NCBI GenBank assembly: GCA_037447605.1
Contig: CM074805.1
Location: forward strand, 2,068,627 to 2,132,626
Source of the DNA: Zygnema circumcarinatum
Taxonomy: Eukaryota; Streptophyta; Zygnematophyceae; Zygnematales; Zygnemataceae
Reading direction: 5' to 3'
DNA length: 64,000 nucleotides
The position numbers were made by a program, and so were the translations under genes. Below the pieces are notes generated by a model. It made no database searches. It was given only the letters and a program-made list of their open reading frames with translations, and was not told the origin of the DNA. This document shows, in pieces, positions 12,201-23,921 of this stretch (the stretch's first letter is position 1; each line of letters opens with the position of its first letter).

Positions 12201-15200
12201 CAGCAGCCTACCAATCTTAGAAAGCAAAAAAATGCTTCTTTTGAACAGTCAACAACTCTCATAATCTGTATAGCTCTCAGCAGGAAAGAACAGTCAGACA
12301 GCAACATGAAGATCGCTTGCTTTGATTAGTCACGCAAAAGTCATCCATCAATGCACTGCAGTTCAATCACTTAAGATTGGTTGATGCCTTAATACGAATA
12401 CAAGGCCAAACAAAATCCGTTCAATTCATGGAAAACTTCCGCGCATGAAAAACAAGGATTGGCATCTTCTTTCTTGTTAGAGCAAGTTACCCGAGTCACT
12501 TCTTGAGTCGCTGAAATATGTGTCCTCGTCACCGGCGACACTATGTGAACCGACCTGTCCAACGACGCTATCTGCACTATTAGGCAAACGAGCCGGTTCC
12601 ACGGCTCCATCTTCCTTCCGTCTCAGAAGCGCTGAAAATTTAGCGGATGCTTCTCTGTAACCCATCCCCAGTTCCCCATTCAATGAATAACTGAATCGAA
12701 GTCTCTCCCTCGTTTCACTATGACCAAGTAGCAACCATGTGACAGTGTGATAAAGACTATGTTCCACCTTTCAGAAATTGCACCATCTGATAGACCTTAG
12801 AAATCTAAACCAAAATTTTGTTTGGCCGAAAGATTTAGGACTTCATCAAAAGACGAGGAATATAAACAAGTACTAGATCATTACCACATCACTGTGTCGG
12901 ATCTTACTGTCTACAAACGATTGTACATCCTTGTGCCCTCTCCAAAACGTGACAACTCTGCTATTCTACATATCCAAGGTCAGTGCAGAAACCCGCATGG
13001 CGGTTCCATTCAGATCTGCTGAACTCAGCCGCCCAGATTCGACTGACGCTTGCTACGTACTTACGCTTGACTTAGTACAAGACCTGGAGTGGCGGGTTGC
13101 TCAATAGAAAGTGCTCCGCACCTTAAGCGATTTGCTCCAAAACATTCAGCGAAAGCTGCGAGAGGCGGCATCGTCTCCTGAACAAATCCGGCCGCAGTTG
13201 CACGTGCGAAAGCCAATCCTTGCTCTCGCCGAAGTAGAGATCGCCGAACTTCTAGTGCTTTCCTCCGATGCCTGAAGACACAGGAATTTGTTAGCAGTTT
13301 TTTTGTCTTGATGGGACTTATGAAGCAGGAAAGAAGGAAAAGGGCACTTAAGGAATGATTGTAGTCGCCAGCAACGGGTAATAACTAGCAGATAGACAGA
13401 CACACAGACAGACCGAAAGACAAGGCAAGACAACAGACAGTTAACCCCATATTTTACTTCTGCATTTTCTAAAATGCTAATGAATAAGCAGAGCAAGTTA
13501 AACTCTGTTAAACAAGAGGGCTTCTCTAGAAGATTTTGGCCACCGAAAAATTAAAAAGAAAAGCCTTTTTGGATATCATTTTCGAGCAACATGTTCTCCT
13601 GATATTCTGTAACACCAGCTCCAGCAATTTTTTATAGGGCGCAAGAAGAGTGTGTCGGAAAAAAGGGCGATCTGTCTGTACCGGGCCAGCTCGCCGGTTT
13701 CCTCCAACTCGACGTCAACCGGACTACTGCCACCGCGGGATCCCTGGACAAGGAGAAACCAACGTTTGCAAAGTAAGGGACAGGACAGAATTCCCTAATG
13801 TGTAACTTTCTAACACGGTAGGCTTCAAAAAATAAGTGCTGAATGAAACTCTCGTCACCTGTATCTCAACTCTAAACAGTTTTCAGTTACCATCTCAGAT
13901 TCTTGTGAAGACATGACTTGGCACTATCGACGAAAAGGCTGCTACGGTTACAAAACAGAACCACCTTAACGTGAAGGTAAAAACAGGAACATATGGTTAA
14001 TTAAGACAGGGACCAACAGGATTAATGAGAAAAAGTCAATCCCTTTGCATGAACTACTCACCCTTCGTGAATGGCGCACTGGAGATATAGCTCTTCTCGT
14101 AGGCGATGAAGGGCCGTGTCCTGAGGATGATATTGATCCTCCCTCATAACTGTCTGCAGTTGTAGACACTATTTACAATCAATTGAAGCTCTTACTTATA
14201 GGAGGTCTCGCAATTAGTGCATACACATGACATGCCTACGATGTTATCCCGGCGCCATTACTGTCCATGGAAATGCAATGTCCAGTCTTCACTAAAGCAA
14301 GGTGTTCAGAGAGAGTTTTTGAAAAGGCCGCTTTAAAACAGGACGATGTGGAAAACAAAGTTGTACGGCTTTCCAGCAACAGGTCAGAGGCTCTGCCAAT
14401 AAATGATGATTGGAAACGAGAAGATGAGGAACGATCACGGCGCTCTTCGAATAGAGCCAAAACATAAAAAAACTTGATCCAAACCACAAAGCTGGACAAA
14501 GCCTGTTTGGCATAGGGTCCAATACTAGGCATGGGGGGAAATAGTCAAGCTTGCGTGACATCATGAGCTGTTTGCAAACAGTCCAAAGGGCAAGCAGCGC
14601 AACGCGAGGCTTCAACGCAAGTACAGCTTAAATTCATTCAGTTCATCAACCAAAGGTGCCTCTAGGAGTGTAATCTGCTAGAGATTACAACCACTTCTAA
14701 CTTTTTATTCATTGTTAGGTCGTATTGTGAATCGATACTACTTCACCCAACCCTACCTGTTCTTAGAAATCGAGTGAAAAGATCACTTAAAGTACCATAA
14801 AAAAAACAATAGCGATCATTATGAGTGCGTAAGCCAAAAGCAAGAGAGCCACTTACCAGAGATGCTAGCATCCATTCTGTGATAAACCTGCGCAAATGAG
14901 GAATGGCAGCAACCTTGTCAGTCAACGTTTAGCTAAGCTTAAAACAAGAAGACCAGACACGGCTCTTATATTGCTACCGCAGGAGCAAGCTACAGTAGGG
15001 CGCATGTGGAAGCTTTACACGAACTTAAAACAAAGCCTCATACAAAGCCAAATCCAGGGAGCCGGACACTTCTCACCTTATCGGAGGCAAAGTAAGCCTC
15101 CTCCAAGTTGAGGCGCAGAGCTTCATCCAACTGCGCCAGTTCCACATCGATAGAGATGATCCGCTCCAGAATATGCGGTGTGCTCACAAACCTTATCACT

Positions 15201-15964
15201 CTGATCAAGAGAAATGAAGGAATCAATCTTTAGCTGGATTGGCAAACCAAGCGCAGTCACTCACTTGACTCTAAGGATAACACAAAAAACTAACAAAGTC
15301 AGCGGAAACACAGAGAATAAATATCATGCCAGGAAATGTGCCGACGATAGAGATGACAGCCCTCTATTGACCTTGGCTTTCTCCTGAGCTGCAGACCTTT
15401 GCGCCTACCCACTTACCTGTCCACGGTGCCTCTGCTGAACCACGAGAAGAGGTGGCCGTCTCCATAGCGACGGGCTCCCATCCCCGAGGAGCGATTGCCA
15501 TACACTTTCCTTGGTTCCAGTTTGATCGTGTGCGCTCCATTGGCAATCTGCTCTTCTGCAGCGCGAATGTGTGAGAGAAATGGCTTGAGGAGCCCGGTGG
15601 CGAGCTTCTCGCAGATGCCATTCGCAAGAACGTACACCTCGCACCTGTAAAGCCCTCCACCGAAAGTCAGTCAAAGCTTGCAGGCTCTCAACGATCCTTT
15701 CCCGCCCTCGACCGGACCACAACGACCATCGGCAACTTTAAAGACATGACCCAGCGAATTGTGATTTCCGGACGCCCGCCTATCTGCCCCGCCAGCAGCC
15801 GTCGCGAGTAGATCACACCCCCCCAGTCCCTTTTGCAAAGCTCAGAGCAGACAGCGAGCAGCAGAGCACGGCGGTGCGGATCGGCACCTTGTCCTGGTGG
15901 TAGTGAGCTTGAACACCACGCAGTCCAGCACGGTGTCGGAAGCAATCACCGCCAACGCCCCCAT
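9215..15964 (-). CDS. COP1-interacting protein 7 (CIP7)-like protein
   Basis: The ten minus-strand exons are 15964-15888, 15644-15417, 15200-15077, 14887-14857, 14153-14062, 13743-13682, 13271-13122, 12654-12491, 12146-10216 and 9823-9215. Every junction keeps phase, giving about 1,155 residues. The N-terminus matches the plant CIP7 family: LTTTRTRCEVYVLANG, then SGLLxPFL-like TGLLKPFLSH, then WFSRGTVDR and RFVSTPHILERI. A second family block follows (RREQGLAFARATAAGF, AFAECFGA). The 643-residue exon is acidic and Ser-rich and carries four copies of an (E)D(E/D)-x-RGP motif. The C-terminus has a charged helix spanning the last junction (RMEAAKRK-like to EEEKKKQEEAKQRRLGRI) and a Ser/Arg/Pro-rich tail. 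In Arabidopsis CIP7 is a nuclear COP1 partner in light signalling; that role here is inferred. Start chosen: the ATG opening the conserved N-terminal block. Confidence 0.85.
12688..12915 (+). repeat. Dispersed repeat family B, copy 1 (in CIP7-like intron)
   Basis: It matches 23350-23575 on the same strand across about 220 bp. Shared blocks in order: TCTCCCTCGTTTCACT, TAGCAACCAT, a GTTCCACC/GCTCCACC block, TTTTGGCCGAAAG, then AGGAC-T-CA-AAAAGA, GGAATAT and CACTGTGTC. The copies have many substitutions and small indels. It lies between the exons ending at 13122 and starting at 12654. No coding capacity or terminal repeats were seen. Confidence 0.65.
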
Positions 15965-17055
15965 CGCTGCCCCTGCGGCCTGCAGCCTCCGCTGCGCTGC
16001 GCCTGCGCTGCGGTGCTGCGCGGCAGGTCCGTCGATCAGAGACAGGGCTGCGCGCGCATGCCCATGGCCATCGCCCAGAGCGGAGCGCGTCGCTCTCTGC
16101 CCAGCCAGCCGGGCGGGCGCGCGGGCGGGCGGCGGCGGCGCGCGCAGGTGTCAGGGCCGGGCCTGGCTGCCTGGCCGCCTGCCTGCCTGCCACCGCCAGC
16201 TGGCGCGGCGTCATTCGCCGCGCGCCCACTGCCGAGCGATCCGCGCCAGGCGGCTCTTTTGCGCGACTCGCACGTGCGAAGTCCGACTGTGGGAGCTCCC
16301 GTTCCGCGGGACGGCGCGGCGTTCCGCGGAACGGTCCGGGCGGCCTGGACCTGGTCGGGCCTGGGCCTGGCACTTGGCGCGGTCGGTCGGCCACGTTGGG
16401 GCGCGCCGCGGCGCGGCGCAGAGCGCGGGAGGGCGGGCGGCCGGGCGGCCGGGCGGGCCTTCAAGGCGGAGGGACCCGCCCGCCCCCGCCCACTCCCTCC
16501 CTCCCTCCCTCCCTCCCTCGGGCGGCCGGGCGGGCAGCGGGCACGACCGCCGTCCATCGCGCGCGGGAAAAACGCGAAACGCGGCGGGCCCATACGGAGG
16601 ATCTGTGGGTGATTCGAATTTATTCGCACCGTACGATGACATTTATGGAAAGCCGCATGAACTAGAGCAGATAGGGAATCGAGAGATCTCGTCAGCGGAT
16701 CTGTCGGCCGGGCGGCAGGCCTGAGATGCGGCCGGGCGGGCTGAGGCGACACGTGGCCACGCGCGACGCAGCGAATGTGGGCCGCGTCCTAGAGAGATTC
16801 GGTAGCGATCTTCACGAGATCCCGCGGAGCGTTCTCCGGCGCTGCCCGCGGCGAAACGCGGCGGCCATCTCTTAGAAACATGCATTCGGAAAATGAGGAA
16901 AATTTTACAGGACGGGTCTGGCATTTGCTGGCGCACTGTGGCGGCCCGCTGGCCGGGCTTGCGGGCGGGATTGTTTCGAAATTTGAATGGGGCTACGGCC
17001 GTACGGTACCAAAGCCAGATCGTAGGTCGAAGTCAGGGCGCCAACGCCGCGGGGG
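15965..17055. promoter_or_regulatory. GC-rich 5' region upstream of the CIP7-like gene
   Basis: About 1.1 kb of strongly GC-rich, CpG-rich DNA lies directly upstream of the CIP7-like start codon. It has GGGCGG/CCGCCC runs and a CCCTCCCT run at about 16493-16520. Many overlapping open frames on both strands reflect GC content, not genes. Promoter function is inferred from position and composition only. Confidence 0.45.
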
Positions 17056-18620
17056 AGGGGAGTGGGAGGGGGGAGAGGAGAGGGAGAGGGAGAGGGAGAG
17101 GAGAGGGAGAGGGAGAGGGAGAGGGAGAGGGAGAGGGAGAGGGAGAGGGAGAGGGAGAGGGAGAGGGAGAGGGAGAGGGGAGAGGGAGAGGAGAGGAGAG
17201 GGAGAGGAGAGGAGGGAGAGGAGAGGGAGAGGGAGGAGGGAGAGGGAGAGGAGAGAGAGGGAGAGGGAGAGGGAGAGGGAGAGGGAGAGGGAGAGGGGAG
17301 AGGGAGAGGGAGAGGGAGAGGGAGAGGAGAGGAGAGGGAGAGGGAGAGGGAGAGGAGAGGAGAGGGAGAGGGAGAGGGAGAGGGAGGAGGGAGAGGGAGA
17401 GGGAGAGGGAGAGGGAGAGGGAGAGGGAGAGAGGAGAGGGAGAGGGAGGAGGAGGAGGGAGAGGGAGAGGGAGGAGGGAGAGGGAGAGGGAGAGGGAGAG
17501 GGAGAGAGGGAGAGGGAGAGGGAGAGGGAGAGGAGAGGGAGAGGGAGAGGGAGAGGAGAGGGAGAGGGAGAGGGAGAGGGAGAGGGAGAGGGAGAGGGAG
17601 AGGGAGAGGGAGAGGGAGAGGGAGAGGAGAGGGAGAGGGAGAGGGAGAGGGAGAGGGAGAGGGAGAGGGAGAGGGAGAGGGAGAGGGAGAGGGAGAGGGA
17701 GAGGGAGAGGGAGAGGGAGAGGGAGAGAGGGAGAGGAGAGGGAGAGGGAGAGGGAGAGGGAGAGAGGGAGAGGGAGAGGGCAGAGGGAGAGGGAGAGGGA
17801 GAGGGAGAGGAGGTGGAGAGGAGAGGGAGAGGGAGAGGGAGAGGGAGAGGGAGGAGGGAGGAGGAGGGAGAGGGAGAGGGAGAGGGAGAGGGAGAGGGAG
17901 AGGGAGAGGGAGAGGGAGAGGAGAGGAGAGGGAGAGGGAGAGGGAGGAGGAGAGGAGAGGGAGAGGGAGGAGAGGGAGAGGGAGAGGGAGAGGAGAGGGA
18001 GAGGAGAGGGAGAGGGAGAGGGAGAGGGAGAGGGAGAGGGAGAGGGAGAGGGAGAGGGAGAGGGAGAGGGAGAGGGAGAGGGAGAGGGAGAGGAGAGGGA
18101 GAGGGAGAGGGAGAGGGAGAGGGAGAGGGAGAGGGAGAGGGAGAGGAGAGGTAGGAGGAGAGGGAGAGTGGAGAGGGAGAGGGAGAGGGAGAGGAGGAGG
18201 GAGGAGGGAGAGGGAGAGGAGAGGGAGAGGGAGAGGGAGAGGGAGAGGGAGAGGGAGAGGAGAGGGAGAGAGGGAGAGGGAGAGGGAGAGGGAGAGGGAG
18301 AGGGGAGAGGGAGAGGGAGAGAGGGAGAGGAGAGGGAGAGGGAGAGGGAGAGGGAGAGGGAGAGGAGAGTGGAGAGGGAGAGGAGAGGGAGAGGAGAGGG
18401 AGAGGGAGAGGAGAGGGAGAGGAGAGGAGAGGAGAGGGAGAGGAGAGGGAGAGGGAGAGGGAGAGGGAGAGGGAGAGGGAGAGGGAGAGGAGAGGGAGAG
18501 GAGAGGGAGAGGGAGAGGAGAGGGAGAGGGAGAGGGAGAGGGAGAGGGAGGGGAGAGGGAGAGGGAGAGGGAGAGGAGGAGAGGAGAGGGAGAGGGAGAG
18601 GAGAGGCGAGTGGCTGAGTG
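17056..18620 (+). repeat. 1.6-kb polypurine (GGAGAG)n tract
   Basis: An almost uninterrupted G/A strand made of GGGAGA and GGAGAG units with irregular length changes. Only isolated C or T interruptions are visible. Open frames of more than 540 residues cross it on both strands (Arg/Glu/Gly one way, Pro/Leu/Ser the other) and are artefacts of the repeat. Confidence 0.95.
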
Positions 18621-18625
18621 CGAGA

Positions 18626-18705
18626 GGGAATGCGAGAGGGAATGCGAGAGGGAATGCGAGAGGGAATGCGAGAGGGAATGCGAGAGGGAATGCGAGAGGG
18701 AGAGA
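18626..18705 (+). repeat. 12-bp tandem repeat at the end of the polypurine tract
   Basis: About six copies of the unit GAATGCGAGAGG follow the GGAGAG tract. They look like a local mutated unit that was then amplified in tandem. Confidence 0.9.
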
Positions 18706-20102
18706 TAGAGGGAGAGAGTGAGAGCCGGAAAGGTGGGTGGTTAGAGATGCCGGAGAGATGCAAACAGTGATCGGGAAGTAGAAGAGGGCTGATGTGCGCA
18801 ACTCCTGAGTATAAGCCTTGCTATTGCCTACAAGCAAGGCTACTCGGCGCGGGAAAATATTGGCTAAGGCACGGTGATGAAATCGTCTTTATTATAATAT
18901 GAACCGAGGGCCCTTGAAGGTCAGAATAGTTACGAAGATTGTCATTAGTGAGTATGTCTAGCTTTAGATCAAACATGACATGTATGCCGTCGCACAGGCA
19001 GAACTTTTATAGAGGAACTTTTACTAAGAGGTAGTGAAATGACTGCAAATAATCGTTACCAGGAATTTATTGGAAAGGCGTCAGGAAAGTAAGTGTTAAT
19101 GATTTCCAATTAGTTTTATTCCGAAAAAGATCTGTTTGCTTAGATCACAGTGACAATCAGATTTGACCATTAAGAATAAGCGAGGACGGTCTTGCCTTCA
19201 CAGTGCTTTTTGTCTCGTCAACGTATTTGAAGCTATTGATTGTGCTTTTGAGCAATCTGCCTTCGTTGTGTTTGCGAAAGACTGTCCTCGAAAGAGAAAT
19301 CGCTGCCGCTCTGCAAAATGTGGTAAAGTCAGTATCGGACATATACGACTCTTGATAGTCAGAAGGAATGCGAAAGAAAACGAACAAATGACAAACTGAC
19401 AAAATGTGACAAAATGTTGATGCGAGGAGAGGACCGTGAGTGGTATATGCGAGACGGTCGTTTATCTACATGCCAAGCCCTCGGCCATGCCCTCAGCGAC
19501 CTTCGCGGCTGCTTCTAGGGAGGGCTGCGTTGTTGAGCTTAGGCCTAGCTTTCCTCTATAGCTTTTTCTTTTATCCTTAGGTCCTTTGAGATCAGTTCCT
19601 CGTGGTTCCCCATGCTGATGTTGTCCATGTACATTTGATGACATCATCGCCATCGTGAGATCAATGCCCCATCCCCCTCTGTCAGCTACACGAAAAGGTA
19701 GACCCTCAAACCTGACAACATTATACTGGTCGACCAAGCGTCAAATTGTATTTCGGTGCATGTTCTTCCATTCCGATATTGTACTGATGATCCAACTTGG
19801 ATATCAGAGTTTCACAGCGTTGGAGCTGATCGCGAGGCATGCATAGCTGATGCCATGCCATGACTAGGCGTTGATGCGATAACCTTCATGCTGCACCAGG
19901 CTAACGCGCCTCATGGCTGGGATGTGACGCAGATTAATGAAAGCTAATTCCAACACAAGCAAATAGTGTGGGCCGGTGGAAATTCGGTGGATTCCAAGTT
20001 CTTTGCTTTCATTTTTCTTGGCCCACTTGTGACATTAATCAAAGTAAGTTAATCTGACAAGGTGCTTTTTCATAAAACGTGCGTTTTTTTTCTGAGTTTC
20101 CA
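18706..20102. other. Intergenic region between the polypurine tract and MOB1
   Basis: No gene is supported. It contains a family A copy on the minus strand (19456-19675) and otherwise AT-rich single-copy sequence. The MOB1 3' untranslated region probably occupies the right end. Confidence 0.5.
19456..19675 (-). repeat. Dispersed repeat family A, copy 2
   Basis: Read on the minus strand it gives, in order: GGCATTGATCTCACGATGGC, CATCAAATGTACATGGACAA, GGAACCACGAGG, CTCAAAGGACCTAAG, CTAGAAGCAGCCGCGAAGGT. The same block order occurs at 6243, 24472 and 46646. The minus-strand open frame over it is not conserved as protein between copies. Confidence 0.75.
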
Positions 20103-22811
20103 TCACTTTGTAATGGAGTCAATCAGTTCTTCAAGAGGAGCCAGCTCCTTCTGATCGATCAGGTTAAATTCCTGCCACCGAAGACCAATCACAAAGCAGC
20201 GTGAGACAGGTTAATGGCATTGACAGCAATGGCTTAAGAATGAGTGCGAGAGTCTCCACATAGAAAAAGCAGTGAGGACACAAGAAAATTACGAGCTTTT
20301 CGTCACGATAAGAAGAAACTTCGAGGTGAGCAAAGCAGCAGCAGATGAAGAACTGTGCCCCACACACATAGCAGGAAGAGCCTTCTGTAGTCTGAAACTC
20401 TTAACCCTGAAAACTTTGAATATGGCCTTCCAACCAAAGTAGCCATGCCAGCGAGCGTTGATTGTTCTGTTGCTGTTGTACCCTGCAAATGAGTACAAGA
20501 ACGTCCAAGGAACTCACATGCGTAAACAGGATGAAATGTTTGAAGCAGGTGTTGAGATGAGCCTCCTCCTTGAGTGTAACAATCTTCTGGAAATGAGAAT
20601 GGTATATATGGGCATACACTCGGAACAACCGCTTGAAGATTGGGCCGACTACTTTCTCAAAGTTTGGTGGAAATGGAGATCCTGATTGCCCCACCCATCG
20701 CAAAGGCATATCAGGAAAGGTGTCGCTTTTGAAAGTCAGCAGCAACAATGCAACAGTCCCTCATGCTACAAGAGCAGCACGTTTGACTTAATCGCTCCAT
20801 ACGCCCGACTTCTCCACCGCCACAAAATAAAACATTAGAAATCGAGAAGCTAACCAGGCAGCTTAGACATCCCAGCCTTTTTATGCATCCCTCCTAACTG
20901 TCCAATTGTCTCAAGTACGGCGGGAGACAGAGCACTTAACAATGACTTCTCTTTAGATGCATAAATTACATGAAGCTCTATGAAGCATGAAGCTCAGTTC
21001 TCGTAATCCATCCTGGCTTGCCACCCACCTAGCCTTTGGGGGAAAGTTGCCTCATTATCAAGCTGGCGCTCAATCCAATCCATAAGATATTCCACATACT
21101 TTGGCGCTGAGACTTCCAGCGGCTTCTTGATGTGCACCCCGTCCGCCCAACGATATTCATACCTATGAATCATAGAAATCCAGAGAAAGTGAAGAAGAAA
21201 CTGGATAAGGGGCTGTTCACCAATCTCTTGCATCAGAAAGTGGTAGGCGTTCCATAAGATACACATGCTTCGAAGCGATTTATTGGAACAAGAGCTTACC
21301 AATACATGCTGAACCAATCCTAATTTGATGTTTGCAACAGGTGTGCATGACGATCAACCTAAAACTGCAACCATAATATGCTCTGCCATGTGAGCGAGAC
21401 TGAGTTTCAATTTTAATTTCAATTTCGAGTCCCGAGTGCAATTTCTGTCAGCACATCAATCCTGACACTGAACACCCCCTGTTCCAGCAAACAATTTTCG
21501 GAAGAACAGAAACGCATGTGCAGACAGAGCAGGTTTCTGTGAGTATCACCCACTTGGGCCCTGCTGACATGGTTGGGCAGTTTTCGGGAGTACAGAACTC
21601 ATCAAGTGTTCCATATAGCACATTGACTTGATTGTAGAAGTCTACGGCTACACAGCGAAAAGAGGAAAACAGCTCAGTTAATAAGGAGATCTGGACATCA
21701 ATGGTCACTTCCTAATAACATCAAATGGTGAAAATCTCGTCACTTTGTTTGCATGAAACTGCGATCAGAATATTCCAAACTTCAAGAACTAAAAATTTGG
21801 TCGTCAGTTTGTAGCTTCCGGGGCTACAAGCTATCAGAAGGATATCTCATGCATTAGTCTTGTCGCAAGGCGAAAAAAGGCTTACTATTTACAGCTAACC
21901 ACTCGTCCAGGTCTTCCCCAGGAGGCAAGAGTACAGCCTCACGAAGGTTTCCACTCCCAAGGGTTGCGTCTATATGCTTGCGAAGCTGTACCCCCTGTTT
22001 TACAAAGAGATGCGAAAACAATCAGAATTTTTCCATAGCAATAACAACTGAATGTGCATGATGTCCATGCTCCAATTGCTCTATCAAATGATCCAATATG
22101 TAATCAGTTTCCAACTATGACTAGGGATTTGCAACCATTATGCAGGCGGGATGACATACGGAACCCTATGAAGAGCAAGATTCAAGAGAAAAGGTAACAC
22201 AACAAAAAGACTGTTTACAACGAAACTTATTTACAAACGATGAGAGCCTACCTTGCTGCCTTGTGGAGTGTTTCTCTTTGGTCGAAAAGTCCGTTGGTTT
22301 CTGCAATCTCGGGAAACACGATGACAAAGTTCGTGTGAGCGCCCATAATTGAGTGCGCAGATCGAACGGCCATAAAGCAAGAAACGGGGGCAGACGTGAG
22401 AGCTGACAGAATGCCGTCTTAAAGCACCTCGACTAATGCAGAACCTACAGCGAAAGAACCTAATCTTGCTTGTCGCAAACAGATATGAACAGCTCGCATT
22501 AAGGTTGGTACGCAATAAAACCACGCTCATTGAAGTCTTTCCAGAAGGACCTATGTTTCCTGACACGCCAAGCTGATGCCGGTAACAAATGAAACACAAA
22601 ACAAACTTTTTGGGACTTTCCGCATTGAGAGGCAAGCCTAGGCGGTTGGACAGGAAGTAAGGTCGGTAGGCAAGTAAACTTAATTTCATATTCATTCGAT
22701 ACCTTTCCAGCCTCCGCACGAAGAGTGCAGGCTGAAAGCAAAGAAAAGCCGGCGTCGTCGGGTCGTTATCATGTATGCACGTGTCGCACAATACCTGCTG
22801 AAGAGGCTCAT
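20103..22811 (-). CDS. MOB1: MOB1 kinase activator
   Basis: MOB1 binds and activates NDR/LATS-type AGC kinases in the Hippo/mitotic-exit pathway. Exons on the minus strand are 22811-22795, 22300-22252, 21994-21886, 21647-21554, 21162-21029, 20681-20518 and 20171-20103. They keep phase throughout and encode 211 residues, the normal size. Recognisable blocks are MSLFSRNQRTFRPKR, KHIDATLGSGNLREAV, LYGTLDEFCTPENCP, YEYRWADG, SAPKYVEYLMDW and EEAHLNTCFKHFI. The zinc ligands are all present: Cys77 and Cys82 (FCTPENC), His159 and His164 (AHIYHSH). The first coding exon is only 17 nt (MSLFS plus two bases), which fixes the start. The text is closer to plant MOB1 than to animal MOB1. Nothing looks truncated. 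Confidence 0.96.
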
Positions 22812-23349
22812 GGCGACCGCCGGCCGTTCCCTTCCCGCTCGCGCCCCACAATCTCCGGGTCCTCTCCTCTGCTCCTCCCTATACGCACGCCATGGCAAAC
22901 AACGCTCCAGGCTGCTGCCTTAACCCTAACCCTAGCGCTCTTCCCCGCGTCAGCCAGAAGCGCGGGAAGCCAAGAATGAAGCACTCATGCGGTGTGCGGA
23001 CAGGCCGCGGCCGATCCCTCTCCGGCCCTGCTGGAGCTCCACTCCCCTCCCCTCCCTTCCCTTCCCTTCCCCTCCAATCGTCCTTCCTCTTGCACAGACA
23101 GTGGGACCGACCGCGGCAGTTAGGCAGCCCCGCACCATCCAAGGTGCATTTGCTCCCGGCAGGCAGGCAGGCAGGGAGCCGCCCCCGCTTGTGTTGTGCG
23201 CCAGGGCGACCAGACGCATCAAGATATATGGCTGGCGTATCGGCTAGGACCGGTGAGAACTTGCCGGCGCGGGCTAGCTCGATCGCGTCCGGCAGGCAGA
23301 CAGGCAGGCCGGCAGGCAGTTCCGCCCTATGGACTGCGCCAAGTAGTTA

Positions 23350-23575
23350 GTTGAACTGCGTCGAAGCCTCTCCCTCGTTTCACTGTGGAAAACTAGCAAC
23401 CATTCTGAGAGGGAGCTTGAGACCATGCTCCACCTATGGTTTATCAGATGGGCATGGCCCAAGGAATTGGACGATCTTATAAACTAGAAACCAAAGGAAA
23501 CCAGAAAATCTTTTGGCCGAAAGTTTGAGGACCTAAACAAAAGAAAAGGAATATCACTGTGTCTGTACATCTATT
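23350..23575 (+). repeat. Dispersed repeat family B, copy 2
   Basis: Same orientation and same block order as the copy at 12688-12915: CTCTCCCTCGTTTCACT, CTAGCAACCAT, GCTCCACC, TTTTGGCCGAAAG, GGACCTAAACAAAAGA, GGAATATCACTGTGTC. It lies in intergenic DNA, not in an intron. Confidence 0.65.
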
Positions 23576-23697
23576 CGAGTTTAGTTTGTCGGTGGCTTCT
23601 CGTTGATTGCAGTGCTTTTGCTGACGCCTCCGTCGTGGCGCTTACTTGTGCGGTTGAAGTGCTCATCCTGCTGTCACCGAGCACCGGTCAACCCCCC

Positions 23698-23888
<191 letters not shown>

Positions 23889-23921
23889 GGATGTGGCATT
23901 GATCGAACTACCATAAGACCA

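Noticed and set aside
16880-18837. Open frames of 420-614 residues rich in Arg/Glu/Gly or Pro/Leu/Ser
   Set aside because: They are translations of the GGAGAG tract; several frames on both strands are open at once and none has non-repeat domain text.
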